DNA of 34,225 bases from Symploca sp. SIO2C1 (GCA_010692635.1 JAAHGL010000067.1:1-34225), one strand, 5' to 3'. Counted from the first letter of the stretch, positions 24,921-33,990 are shown. Numbers and translations are program-made. Notes: a model not told the origin generated them from the sequence alone.

Positions 24921-27900
24921 ATGCCTAAAAATAACATATCTGTAAATGCTAATACTTACAAATCGATGCAACAGGAGGTAGCAGCTCTGAGAACTCGCGT
25001 TGCCGAACTCGAAGAAGCTGCTGCTATGCCACAAGCGACTCAAGTTGCTCAACAAAAGGCAATGCTTGCAGTAATTACCAAAATTCGGGAATCATTGGCT
25101 CTTGATCACATCTTTGATTCAACAGCTACAGAAGTCCGTAAACTGCTCAATGCTGACAGAGTAGGCATGTTTCGCTTTGAGCCTGAGTCTGATTATCACA
25201 GTGGTGAATTTGTTTCAGAGGATGTAGTGCCTCCGTTTAATTCTGCCTTAGCACAAAAAGTTAATGACCACTGTTTTGGGGAAAACTACGCTGTCTATTA
25301 TCAGCAGGGTAGGATTTGGGCTTGTCAGGATATCTACGAACTTGAGTTGCCTGATTGCCATATTACTATCCTCAAGCGCTTCCAAGTAAGAGCTAATTTG
25401 GTTGTACCTTTATTAAAAGGAGAGGAACTATGGGGATTATTATGTATTCACCAATGCTCAACACCCCGCCAATGGCAGGAGCAGGAAATTGAGTTTGTTA
25501 CTCAAATTGCGATTCACTTGGGAGTAGCTTTGCAGCAAGCGAAGTTTGTGAGGCAACTACAGCAGCAGTCACACTATCTCTCTCAAGCAGTAACCCAAGC
25601 AGTGGAGCGGGAGAAAGCAGTCGCTACTATTATTGACAAAATTCGGCGTTCTCTGGATCTCAGTACCATTTTCCAGACTACTACCAAAGAAGTGCGGCAA
25701 CTGTTGAGTGCTGACCGGGTAGTAATCTATCGTTTTCATCCAGACTGGAGTGGTGAATTCGTTGTTGAGTCCATAGCTCAAGGCTGGATTTCTCTGATGA
25801 AGGAACAGGTTGAACGACCAGAACTATGTAATAACGTCAGTAACTGTAGCATTAAATATTTGGCTGATGCCCAGGTTAATGATACCCACTTACAAGAAAC
25901 TCAGGGAGGTCAATTCAGCAGGGGTGAGGTGTTCCGAGTTTGTGATGATATTTACAGTAAGGGTTTTTCAGAGTGCTACATTGAGCTGCTAGAGAGTTTT
26001 CAAGCCAGAGCCTATGCGATTGTTGCTATTTATCAGGGCAACAAACTCTGGGGACTGCTGGCAGCTTTTCAAAATTCTGAAGCTAGGCATTGGGAAGAAG
26101 ATGAAGTCAACTTCCTCGTACAAATTAGCGCTCAGTTAGGAGTTGCAGTACAACAGGCGGAATTATTGGCGCAGACAGAGCAACGTAAGGAAGAACTCCA
26201 GACAGCTCTGACGACTCAATTGGAACAAAGAGCTGATGAGTTAGCTAGACAGGCTCAACTCGAACGAGCGATCGCGGAGGTAATTGATAAGATTCGCCGC
26301 ACCTTGGAGCTAGATACCATTTTTCAGACAGCAGCGACAGAAGTCCGTAAACTGCTCAATGCGGATCGAGTGGGGGTGTTTCGCTTTACTCCTAACTGTA
26401 ACTGGAATCATGGCGAATTTGTCTCAGAAGATGTGCTCAAGGAGTTTGACTCGGCTCTAGCTGCTAAGGTTTATGATCGCTGTTTTGGGGAAGAGCGTGC
26501 AGGAGATTATCAGCGTGGTTATGTTCAAGCAGTTGCCGATATCTACGATGCTGGACTCACTGATTGCCATATTCAAATCCTCTCTCGCTTTCAGGTAAGA
26601 GCTAATTTAGTTTTACCTTTATTAAAAGGAGAGCAACTGTGGGGATTGCTCTGTATCCACCAATGTTCAGCACCGCGCCAATGGCAAGAGGAAGAGATTG
26701 AATTTGTCAGCAAAATTGCTGTTCAGCTAGGGGTGGCTTTGCAACAAGCAGAGTTACTCTCCCAGGAACAGCAACGATCAGAGGAGCTACAGACGGCTCT
26801 GGCACAAGTTCAAACCCAAAAAGAACAAATAGTTAGAGCCGCAGAGCAAGAGCGTGCTTTAGCTCAAGTAATCGAAAAAATTCGCCAGACATTAGACCTA
26901 GATACTATTTTCCAGACGGCAGCTACAGAAGTCCGTAAACTACTAAATGCGGATCGAGTAGCAATGTATCGCTTTGACTATAACTCTAACTGGAGTTGTG
27001 GTCAATTTGTCTCAGAGGATGTACTACCTCCCTTTCACTGTGCCTTAGCTGCCCAAATTAACGACCACTGTTTTGGAGAAAAACACGCCGAATATTATCA
27101 GTGCGGTCGGATTTGGGCAGCTAATGATATCTATAACCTGGAGTTGCCAGATTGCCATATTGCGATCCTAGATCGCTTCCAAGTAAGAGCGAATCTGATT
27201 GTACCGTTATTAAAAGGGGAACAACTGTGGGGATTGCTCTGTATTCACCAATGTTCTGCACCACGGCAATGGCAGCAGGAGGAAATTGAGTTTGTTAACA
27301 AAATAGCTGTTCACCTAGGGGTAGCTCTGCAACAGGCAGAATTACTTTCCCAGGAGCAGCAGCAATCAGCGGAACTTCAAAAGGCTTTGGCACAAGTGAA
27401 AGCTCAAAAAGAGCATCAGAGGAAAATTGCTCAGCAGGAGCGTGCCTTAGCTAGGGTGATTGAACGGATTCGCCGGACACTGGAGATGGAGACAATCTTC
27501 AAGGCTACTACCGAAGAAGTACGACAAATCCTCAACTGTGATCGGGTAGTTGTCTATCAGTTCAATCCTGACTGGAGTGGGGAGTTTGTGTATGAGTCTC
27601 TGGGAGAAGGCTGGAAATCATTAATTATTGCACCCGGTTTGAAAATAATTTGGGAAGATACCTATTTACAAGAAACTCAGGGAGGTAGGTATCGCAACCA
27701 CGAAACCTTTGCGATCAATAATATCTATAATTCTGGTCTAAGTGAGTGTCACGTTCAGATTTTAGAAGCATTTGAAATCAAAGCCTTTGTGGTGGTGCCG
27801 GTTTTTGTTGGGGACCAGCTGTGGGGTTTACTAGGAGCTTACCAACATACAGGTTCTCGCCACTGGGAAGATAGAGATATCGCCTTACTCGCTCAGATAG

Positions 27901-29132
27901 GTAATCAGTTAGGAGTAGGGTTAAATCAAGCAGAACTACTGAAGCAGACAAAGCGGCAGTCAAGGGAAATTTGGTCTACTTTAGCTGATTTGAGTGCCAT
28001 CATTGATAACTTGGCTGATGGACTGCTAGTTACCAATACCCAAGGTCAAATTACCAGGTTTAATCCGGCATTGAAGGCCATGTTTAGTTTAGAAGAGGTT
28101 GACCTCAAAGGGCAAAAGCTCTGGGAACATTTCCCGCCAGAATTAGTAAAACTGGTGGAGCAGATGGAGCAGCACGAGCAGGAAATTGTCACTGCTGAGG
28201 TAGAACTGGAGAATAATCGGGTAGGTCAAGCCCTAGCAACTACGATTGTTAAGGAAGCAGAGGAAGAGGAAGGCGCTCAAGGTCTCGGTTCGGTCATTTT
28301 AATCCGAGACGTGACCGTGGAAAAAGAGGTTGACCGGATGAAAACCGACTTTTTGGCAACTGTCTCCCATGAACTGCGCACTCCCCTTACCTCTGTTTTA
28401 GGTTTTGCCTCGATTATCAAAGAAAAACTAGAGGAAGTTATTTTCCCAGTAGTGAGTACCACTGATCACAAAACGAAAAAAGCCATCAGAACAGTGGGAG
28501 GAAATATCAATATCATTGTCTCTGAAGCAGAACGGCTGACTGCTTTGATTAATGATGTGTTGGATATTGCCAAGATGGAGGCGGGACGAGTAGACTGGAA
28601 CATCGAGTCTACCAACCCAGAGCTAATTCTCAACCGTGCGATCGCAGCAACTTCTTCCTTATTTGAACAACAAAGGCTTGAGTTAATCAAAGATATTCCC
28701 CCAGAATTACCTGAAGTGGAAGTAGACTGCGATCGCTTGATTCAAGTAGTGATCAATCTTCTTTCTAATGCCGTCAAGTTTACAGAAGAGGGTTCCGTCA
28801 CCTGTCGAGCTGTAGTACAATCATCCTCGTCTGTAGAAGCTTCTGAGCTAACATCAGACCAACAGTTGCTAATTAGCATCACAGATACCGGCATTGGCAT
28901 TGCTCCCGAAGAGCAAGAGGGAGTCTTTGAGAAATTTAAGCAGGTAGGGAATATCTTAACTGATAAACCCACAGGAACTGGTTTAGGATTACCTATTTGT
29001 AAACAAATCGTTGAGTATCACGGTGGTAGAATTTGGGTAGAAAGTCAATTAGCTCAAGGCAGTACTTTCTCTTTCACTATTCCCCTCCGTAAAAATACGG
29101 ATAACCAACAACAAATGATAAATAACCAATAA
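24921..29132 (+). CDS. Five-GAF cyanobacteriochrome-type sensor histidine kinase
   Basis: 1403 residues, soluble. An N-terminal coiled coil is followed by GAF1 (about 62-206), GAF2 (248-414), GAF3 (466-612), GAF4 (662-808) and GAF5 (858-1006), joined by coiled-coil linkers, a PAS domain (about 1022-1135), HisKA with His1150 (TVSHELRTPLTSVLGF) and an ATPase domain (NLLSNAVKF, DTGIGI, GTGLGL). The GAFs carry phytochrome/cyanobacteriochrome features: FQVRANLVVPL, LWGLLCIHQC and the canonical Cys-His at 146, 549, 745 and 943 (Cys-Tyr at 352 in GAF2). GAF1, 3 and 4 also have the DXCF motif (Cys118, 521, 717), each 28 residues before the canonical Cys, as in known two-Cys blue/green types. GAF2 and 5 lack DXCF. 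Likely a bilin photoreceptor that controls the receiver downstream (inference). The last codons are made of repeat sequence. Confidence 0.85.
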   Translation: MPKNNISVNANTYKSMQQEVAALRTRVAELEEAAAMPQATQVAQQKAMLAVITKIRESLALDHIFDSTATEVRKLLNADRVGMFRFEPESDYHSGEFVSEDVVPPFNSALAQKVNDHCFGENYAVYYQQGRIWACQDIYELELPDCHITILKRFQVRANLVVPLLKGEELWGLLCIHQCSTPRQWQEQEIEFVTQIAIHLGVALQQAKFVRQLQQQSHYLSQAVTQAVEREKAVATIIDKIRRSLDLSTIFQTTTKEVRQLLSADRVVIYRFHPDWSGEFVVESIAQGWISLMKEQVERPELCNNVSNCSIKYLADAQVNDTHLQETQGGQFSRGEVFRVCDDIYSKGFSECYIELLESFQARAYAIVAIYQGNKLWGLLAAFQNSEARHWEEDEVNFLVQISAQLGVAVQQAELLAQTEQRKEELQTALTTQLEQRADELARQAQLERAIAEVIDKIRRTLELDTIFQTAATEVRKLLNADRVGVFRFTPNCNWNHGEFVSEDVLKEFDSALAAKVYDRCFGEERAGDYQRGYVQAVADIYDAGLTDCHIQILSRFQVRANLVLPLLKGEQLWGLLCIHQCSAPRQWQEEEIEFVSKIAVQLGVALQQAELLSQEQQRSEELQTALAQVQTQKEQIVRAAEQERALAQVIEKIRQTLDLDTIFQTAATEVRKLLNADRVAMYRFDYNSNWSCGQFVSEDVLPPFHCALAAQINDHCFGEKHAEYYQCGRIWAANDIYNLELPDCHIAILDRFQVRANLIVPLLKGEQLWGLLCIHQCSAPRQWQQEEIEFVNKIAVHLGVALQQAELLSQEQQQSAELQKALAQVKAQKEHQRKIAQQERALARVIERIRRTLEMETIFKATTEEVRQILNCDRVVVYQFNPDWSGEFVYESLGEGWKSLIIAPGLKIIWEDTYLQETQGGRYRNHETFAINNIYNSGLSECHVQILEAFEIKAFVVVPVFVGDQLWGLLGAYQHTGSRHWEDRDIALLAQIGNQLGVGLNQAELLKQTKRQSREIWSTLADLSAIIDNLADGLLVTNTQGQITRFNPALKAMFSLEEVDLKGQKLWEHFPPELVKLVEQMEQHEQEIVTAEVELENNRVGQALATTIVKEAEEEEGAQGLGSVILIRDVTVEKEVDRMKTDFLATVSHELRTPLTSVLGFASIIKEKLEEVIFPVVSTTDHKTKKAIRTVGGNINIIVSEAERLTALINDVLDIAKMEAGRVDWNIESTNPELILNRAIAATSSLFEQQRLELIKDIPPELPEVEVDCDRLIQVVINLLSNAVKFTEEGSVTCRAVVQSSSSVEASELTSDQQLLISITDTGIGIAPEEQEGVFEKFKQVGNILTDKPTGTGLGLPICKQIVEYHGGRIWVESQLAQGSTFSFTIPLRKNTDNQQQMINNQ

Positions 29133-29190
29133 CCAATAACAAACAACCAACAACAAATGACAAATGACAAATAACCAATAACCAATAACA
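29097..29190. repeat. Heptamer-type repeat (AATAACC / AACAACC / AATGACA)n
   Basis: Fills the space from the last codons of the photoreceptor kinase to the start codon of the response regulator. It supplies the kinase C-terminal tail (Asn/Gln-rich) and the regulator's leader. Confidence 0.88.
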
Positions 29191-29191
29191 A

Positions 29192-29578
29192 ATGACTAAA
29201 AAAGTCCTGATTGTGGATGATGAACCAAACATTCTGATTTTGATGGAACAGGCTCTAGAAAAGCTAGAAGATGAACAGGATGTAGAGTTACTTACCGCCA
29301 AGAATGGTATTGAAGCCTTGGCAATAATTAAGGAAGAAAAACCTGATTTAGTCTTCCTGGATGTCATGATGCCAAAGATGAGTGGTTTAGAGCTCTGTAA
29401 TATAGTTAAAAAAGAATTGGGTATGCAGGAAGTTTACATCATCATGCTGACGGCTAAAGGTCAAGAGTTTGATAAGCAAAGCGGCATGGCTGTTGGAGCA
29501 GATATGTATATGACTAAACCTTTTCGTCCGAAAGAAGTGTTGGCAAAAGCTAGAGAGGTTTTGGGTTTGTTAAATTGA
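29192..29578 (+). CDS. Stand-alone CheY-like response regulator
   Basis: 128 residues: a single receiver domain with no output domain. Acidic pocket Asp9-Asp10 (VDDEPN), phospho-acceptor Asp57 (VFLDVMMPKMSG), Thr87 (MLTAKG) and Lys109 (MTKPFRP) are all present, so it should be phosphorylatable. It starts 59 bp after the five-GAF kinase stop, on the same strand, and is the obvious partner. It is followed 55 bp later by a GAF-cyclase. A single-domain receiver would act by protein contact, as CheY does; its target is not shown by the sequence, and the cyclase or a motility/pilus system are candidates (inference). The leader is repeat sequence. Confidence 0.92.
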   Translation: MTKKVLIVDDEPNILILMEQALEKLEDEQDVELLTAKNGIEALAIIKEEKPDLVFLDVMMPKMSGLELCNIVKKELGMQEVYIIMLTAKGQEFDKQSGMAVGADMYMTKPFRPKEVLAKAREVLGLLN

Positions 29579-29633
29579 GAATTGTTAAATTGAGAGTTGA
29601 GAATAAGCAGTTCTTCATTTAACACAAAATTGG

Positions 29634-31055
29634 ATGGCTCAAATAAATCTCAAGAAGCTGATTACCAAAAAGGAGCTCTTGTCAGTTGTCAATAGCCTGC
29701 TCAGTACTTTAGATACGAGTATTTCCATTCAAGATACTGAGGGTAAAATACTTTTAGGGGAAGATAATCAGTATTTTCTGGGCAAGCACCCTATTAAAGC
29801 TGGAGAGCAAGTGATTGGGTGGGTAACTGGAGCACCCCAAGGTATTGTTGTTGCTCAGATGCTCAGTTACATTACCACCAAAGAGCTTGAAAAAAAAATT
29901 CTGGCTATTGATACCTTAGAAAAGTATGAAGAATTGAATTTATTGTATGACCTCTCAGGAAAAATAGCTACTTGTCTGGGAATTGAGGAAATTACTGAGT
30001 TAGTCATTGCTGAAGCTGTAAAACTAATTACAGCAACTAATGCTTCAGTAATGCTACTCAATAAAGAAATTGGCTATCTTGAGATTATCTCAGCATGGGG
30101 GGTAGAGTATAGCCAGAAAACAGCTATCAAGCCAGGGGTAGGAATTGCCGGTTGTGTAATGCTTTCAGGGAAAGCGGAAATCGTGAATGATGTCTTGTCT
30201 GACAGCAGGTATATCCCAGGAAAAAATCTAACTCGTTCTCTGCTTTGTGCACCTTTGACAACCCAGAATAGCATTCTTGGTGTCATTAATCTGAGCAGTA
30301 CTTCACTTACTTACTATACAGCACAGGATTTGAAACTATTAACAGTTTTAGCATCCCAAGCAGCAGCGGCGATTGAAAATGCAATGTTGCAGAAGAACAA
30401 ACTCAAGCAAGAACGGATTAAAAGTCATTTGCAAAGATACCTTTCTTCCCAGGTGGTACAAGCAATCATCGATACCAAAGGAGAAATTGTTCTCCAACCC
30501 ACCAAGCGGAAGGTAACTGTTCTTTTTGCAGATATTAGAAATTTTAGTAGTAAGTGCGAAGAGTTAGCTCCTGAAGTAATAGTACAGTATTTGAATGAAT
30601 ATTTTACTCAAATGGTATCAGTGATTTTCAACCATCAAGGTACTGTGAATAAGTTTGTAGGGGATATGGTTGTAGCTATATTTGGCGCGCCTTCAGAATT
30701 AGTAGATCAAGAAAGAAGAGCAATTGAAACAGCAATTGCTATGCAAAGACGGATTCGCACTATGCCAAACTCCTGGATTAGGAATAATTTTGCTACAGGT
30801 ATTGGCATTAGCTCTGGAGAAGTAGTTGTAGGAAATATTGGTTCTCCTCAGCATCTGGACTATACAGCAATTGGTGATGAAGTGAATATTGCCTCTAGAC
30901 TACAATCAATTGCCACCGGAGGACAAATTCTGTGCTCTCAGTCCGTCTACCATCCGACTAAACATTTATTTGAATTTGAAAAGCTCGGCTCTGTTACAGT
31001 TAAAGGTAAGAAAAAAGCAGTAGAAGCTTTTGAGGTATGCTACCCACGATTATAA
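29634..31055 (+). CDS. GAF-domain class III adenylate cyclase
   Basis: 473 residues, soluble. An N-terminal region of about 95 residues is not assigned, followed by a GAF domain (about 103-252), a linker helix and a class III cyclase domain (about 288-470). All catalytic positions are present: Asp300 (LFADIRNF), Asp344 (KFVGDMVVAIFGAP), adenine-selecting Lys340 and Thr411 (DYTAIGD), and Asn418/Arg422 (VNIASRL). This predicts active cAMP synthesis from ATP. Its GAF has no Cys-His or DXCF bilin motif and more likely binds a small ligand or transmits a signal. It lies downstream of the photoreceptor kinase and CheY-like gene on the same strand, suggesting one signalling unit. Confidence 0.9.
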   Translation: MAQINLKKLITKKELLSVVNSLLSTLDTSISIQDTEGKILLGEDNQYFLGKHPIKAGEQVIGWVTGAPQGIVVAQMLSYITTKELEKKILAIDTLEKYEELNLLYDLSGKIATCLGIEEITELVIAEAVKLITATNASVMLLNKEIGYLEIISAWGVEYSQKTAIKPGVGIAGCVMLSGKAEIVNDVLSDSRYIPGKNLTRSLLCAPLTTQNSILGVINLSSTSLTYYTAQDLKLLTVLASQAAAAIENAMLQKNKLKQERIKSHLQRYLSSQVVQAIIDTKGEIVLQPTKRKVTVLFADIRNFSSKCEELAPEVIVQYLNEYFTQMVSVIFNHQGTVNKFVGDMVVAIFGAPSELVDQERRAIETAIAMQRRIRTMPNSWIRNNFATGIGISSGEVVVGNIGSPQHLDYTAIGDEVNIASRLQSIATGGQILCSQSVYHPTKHLFEFEKLGSVTVKGKKKAVEAFEVCYPRL

Positions 31056-31087
31056 AAAGGAAAGAAGTAATAATCATTTAGCGATCC

Positions 31088-31369
31088 TTATCTTAACAGA
31101 CATTCTAACCTTTTATAAACCTCATCATCATTGCGTTTACCTACCAAAATTACCTCCACCAAATCCTCATTGGGTTTAAATCGATAAACAATGCGATATT
31201 CACCACTATCTACTCGATAATAACCAGAATAGCCAGATAACTGCTTACTATCAGTAGGTAGAGGATTAACATTGAGAGCCAATACCTTTTTAGCAATTTG
31301 TGCAGCGATTTTGGGTTGTAATCCCTTCAGGAAATCTAGAACTGTCTCAAGACCATCAAGCTTAGCCAT
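31088..31369 (-). CDS. RelE/ParE-superfamily toxin
   Basis: 93 residues. Pattern: LDFLKGLQPKIAAQIAKKVLAL, LPTDSKQLSGYSGYYRVDSG, EYRIVYRFKPNEDLVEVILVGKRND, which is the RelE-like mRNA interferase or ParE fold (GYYRVDSGEYRIVY is the usual core). Its ATG overlaps the antitoxin's last codons by 8 bp, typical of type II toxin-antitoxin operons. It probably inhibits translation by cleaving mRNA at the ribosome when free of antitoxin. Subfamily not certain. Confidence 0.85.
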   Translation of the reverse strand: MAKLDGLETVLDFLKGLQPKIAAQIAKKVLALNVNPLPTDSKQLSGYSGYYRVDSGEYRIVYRFKPNEDLVEVILVGKRNDDEVYKRLECLLR

Positions 31370-31625
31370 TTGCTAAACCTTGAAGTGTAGATGTAAAAGT
31401 TTTTACTCCTACCATCTGAGACTGACTAAGGGCTGCTTCTGCCGCCTTAGCCAAAACTTGATCTTCTAATTCTTGTAGCCTCTCAATCAATTTTTGATAG
31501 TTTTGAGCTGACATCAGTACATGGCTAGGAAGAGATTGATTTGTAAGTATAACTGGCTCTATAGTAGCTTGATCAAAGACTTCACTATGTCGATTAACAG
31601 CGTCTGTCAGTGTATAGTGTTGCAT
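31362..31625 (-). CDS. Phd/YefM-family antitoxin
   Basis: 87 residues. N-terminal MQHYTLTDAVNRHSEVFDQA and EPVILTNQSLPSHVLMSAQNYQ match the Phd/YefM DNA-binding fold; the C-terminal helical tail (LEDQVLAKAAEAALSQ) would wrap the toxin. First gene of the toxin-antitoxin operon; such antitoxins autorepress the operon. The ATG at 31625 begins at the conserved motif. Confidence 0.85.
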   Translation of the reverse strand: MQHYTLTDAVNRHSEVFDQATIEPVILTNQSLPSHVLMSAQNYQKLIERLQELEDQVLAKAAEAALSQSQMVGVKTFTSTLQGLANG

Positions 31626-31655
31626 CCTACAATTTAACCTAAGTTACTGTAAATA

Positions 31656-31672
31656 GTATATCCAAATTATAC
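31656..31672 (-). promoter_or_regulatory. Candidate promoter/operator of the toxin-antitoxin operon
   Basis: On the minus strand a TATAAT hexamer (31666-31671) sits about 41 bp before the antitoxin start, within an inverted repeat GTATA/TATAC (31656-31660, 31668-31672). Overlap of a -10 box and a palindrome suits autorepression; this is inferred. Confidence 0.3.
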
Positions 31673-31760
31673 ATGATTTTACCATAATCAAACAGATGAA
31701 ATAATTAAGAGGTTTAACTGATTTAGCAAAAATTAAACAGCTCAGACTGGATACTCATTT

Positions 31761-32915
31761 TTAAAATAAGACACGATCAAACAGTTCAACTAGCTTCAAA
31801 TCTCTAAAAACAGGCAGATATAGATATTTATCCAGTTCCCGCTTACTCCGAGGTAAAAATAAACCTAAACCATATAAGTCACTTTCTGAGCTATTGGGAT
31901 TCTGCTGAAATTTGTGAATCATTGATTGTCGTAAAAATTTCACCAACTGATCGTAGTGTTTTTGTGCTGAGGCTGTCTGTTGACTGAGAGTTTGCAAAAA
32001 GTAGACAAAATCTACATATCTCTCACCCATATAACTATACAGTTTTAATTGATTTGTTGGTATAGCCTTAATGTTAGCTGCAATAATTTCTTCCAGTAAA
32101 GGGTTAAGTTTTGCGGGTAGCTCACGAATAGTACGATTATTGGTAACCGTGTAGCTATTGTACATATCACTCCCTTCAAACTGGATAATTTTTTCCGCTA
32201 ACTCTCCACCATTGACTTCCGGGTGATATCTGAGAAATTGCAGGAGTGATTGGTAATAGGAATTAGGAGCACCTAAGAGTTTTTGGGATGAAAGGGTGTA
32301 CTCAGCTACATCTTGCAAACTATAATGAGCTTCAAGAGTTCCTTTATTGCAGTTTTGGAAGAAGAATAACTCTACCCGATTATTAATATCTTGATTAAAT
32401 TGCTCAACAACATCCCTCAACTTCTGGATATTCATCCATTCGGTTTTAGTCCCTAAACCTGGATGGTTATCAGGACTGACTTGATCCAAGCGACCTCCAT
32501 GTCCTAAGAAAATAATTGCCCAATTATCAGCAACAAATTGTGATTGAGCCCAATTGAGATACTCACCAAAGACATCCTCACTAGCGCTGTTTGTCTTTTG
32601 TAGTTGCTGGACGTCAACTTTATCTTTAGTAATTACTCTTCTGGAAAGTTTGCTTGTTCCCAAAAAATCAAATTCTACTACTACTAAGATATTGTCACTT
32701 TGTACTCCTTGGGTAAGCATCTGTAAGATTGGCTGACCAAATCGGGATAGGTCGTTGTCATAGGGCATCCAGTACAGTAGAATCCAATCATAGTGCCGTT
32801 TGTTATTGTCTGTAGGAGCAGCAATACTTGAAGATTGGTGGTTGAGTAGACCTACGTTAGCGATCAATGCAGCACTACTGAGCACTCCATACTCCAGTAA
32901 TTTTCTCCGCTTCAT
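31761..32915 (-). CDS. Clostripain (peptidase C11) family protein, exported
   Basis: 384 residues. The N-terminus MKRRKLLEYGVLSSAALIAN has a twin-arginine-like start and a hydrophobic segment, so export is likely. The core YDWILLYWMPYDNDL, NILVVVEFDF, WAIIFLGHGG (His139) and VELFFFQNCNKGTLE (Cys189) fits the caspase-like His/Cys dyad of clostripain peptidases, although the usual Asp-Ala-Cys before the nucleophile is Gln-Asn-Cys here. These enzymes cleave after Arg or Lys; the substrate is unknown. It lies between a lipoprotein gene and the toxin-antitoxin pair, on the same strand. Confidence 0.82.
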   Translation of the reverse strand: MKRRKLLEYGVLSSAALIANVGLLNHQSSSIAAPTDNNKRHYDWILLYWMPYDNDLSRFGQPILQMLTQGVQSDNILVVVEFDFLGTSKLSRRVITKDKVDVQQLQKTNSASEDVFGEYLNWAQSQFVADNWAIIFLGHGGRLDQVSPDNHPGLGTKTEWMNIQKLRDVVEQFNQDINNRVELFFFQNCNKGTLEAHYSLQDVAEYTLSSQKLLGAPNSYYQSLLQFLRYHPEVNGGELAEKIIQFEGSDMYNSYTVTNNRTIRELPAKLNPLLEEIIAANIKAIPTNQLKLYSYMGERYVDFVYFLQTLSQQTASAQKHYDQLVKFLRQSMIHKFQQNPNSSESDLYGLGLFLPRSKRELDKYLYLPVFRDLKLVELFDRVLF

Positions 32916-33105
32916 CGGTATATCTCCGAATTGGTTACAACCCCATTCAATAGGGCTTATTCCCTAAACTATTACACGGTTCTTAAGTTTCTAGTTGCTC
33001 GTTTCAGTTATGGTAACAAAACTAGGATTACTTTCCCCTTCGCGGTAATATCAATTCTTGAGGAAAAAGTCTCAGGGAGGTGCATCTCTAAACAACATGG
33101 TATGC
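32916..33105. other. Short intergenic region upstream of the peptidase
   Basis: 190 bp between two minus-strand genes; no gene or structure recognised. Confidence 0.4.
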
Positions 33106-33831
33106 TTAAAGAGCATTAAAGGTTGTAATACTTTGTTCAAATGTTGCTAAACGCTCTTCAAATTCCTCTAGACTTGTAGAAAAAGTTACCACCCAAATAT
33201 TATTACCATCTTTGATGATATAAGCTGCCTGTTTACCAGTTACGTTGTTCAAATTAAATTCGGTAATGACCCGAGCCGCTTGGTAGTGATCAAGGGATAA
33301 TTTTTTACGCTCCTGTACCTTAAACTGGCTAGGCAACTGTTTGGTTAGGGAGTCTAAGTACATATCTAGAGTCACTGCAGATATAACCTGCTCAGCAGCG
33401 ATATTGATATTAGTTAAAGACCCGGATTCAGGAACATTGGAATCAAAAGCCCAGAAAGCAAATAGATTAGGATTTTCTTCAATATTATCGGCAATTGGTG
33501 CAAACTCTGACCCTAAAGACCGCAAGTTATCGAGTACTACACCTATATCCTCACCGTTAGGAGCTATCCCTTGGTAACTTTTGGGCAACCACAATTCTAC
33601 GTCACGCCCTGTAAATTTTTTCCAATCAGGAATTGATGTAACTTGAGATTGAGTTGAAGTGTTAGTATAGGATGCCGTTCTCGCTTGAGGTAAGGCTTCT
33701 GTTTGAGATGGTTCAGAACTACTGCATCCTAGGAGTAAGTTGGGTAGTAACAATAGGACGACAATCAAAGTATTGATACTTACCAAATTCTGAAATATTT
33801 TGGTAGGCTTAAGGCTTAAGTTCTTACTCAT
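33106..33831 (-). CDS. Lipoprotein, PsbP-like or similar small-domain protein
   Basis: 241 residues with a lipoprotein signal peptide: hydrophobic LIVVLLLLPNLLLGC, lipobox LLGC (Cys about residue 36), then a Ser/Thr-rich linker. The mature part includes WKKFTGRDVELWLPKSYQG, a central ENPNLFAFWAFDS and LDHYQAARVITEFNL, AAYIIKDGNNIWVVTFST and a C-terminal EFEERLATFEQSITTF. This alternation resembles the PsbP/DUF1795 fold seen in many cyanobacterial lipoproteins (inference). The ATG at 33831 gives the signal peptide an extended basic N-region. Same strand as the peptidase, 190 bp upstream of it. Confidence 0.7.
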   Translation of the reverse strand: MSKNLSLKPTKIFQNLVSINTLIVVLLLLPNLLLGCSSSEPSQTEALPQARTASYTNTSTQSQVTSIPDWKKFTGRDVELWLPKSYQGIAPNGEDIGVVLDNLRSLGSEFAPIADNIEENPNLFAFWAFDSNVPESGSLTNINIAAEQVISAVTLDMYLDSLTKQLPSQFKVQERKKLSLDHYQAARVITEFNLNNVTGKQAAYIIKDGNNIWVVTFSTSLEEFEERLATFEQSITTFNAL

Positions 33832-33990
33832 CAGATAACTCCTAACTTGGGTAAATCTGGATATCTCCAGTTCGTTCTATCTACTTGTCGGAGCTTCTGA
33901 TCAGCTTTACGCAGTCAGTTTACACACAGTTACAATATCAATCTCTACATAATATCATGTCCGCTTGAATACTTATACTTTGGTGAGAAC

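Noticed and set aside
29077-29367. Minus-strand 96-codon frame with repeated VGYLSFVV-type sequence
   Set aside because: It is the complement of the AATAACC repeats and of the response regulator.
31760-33831. Defence island based on the clostripain peptidase and the toxin-antitoxin pair
   Set aside because: The peptidase has an export signal and its neighbour is a lipoprotein; no nucleic-acid sensor or effector partner is visible.
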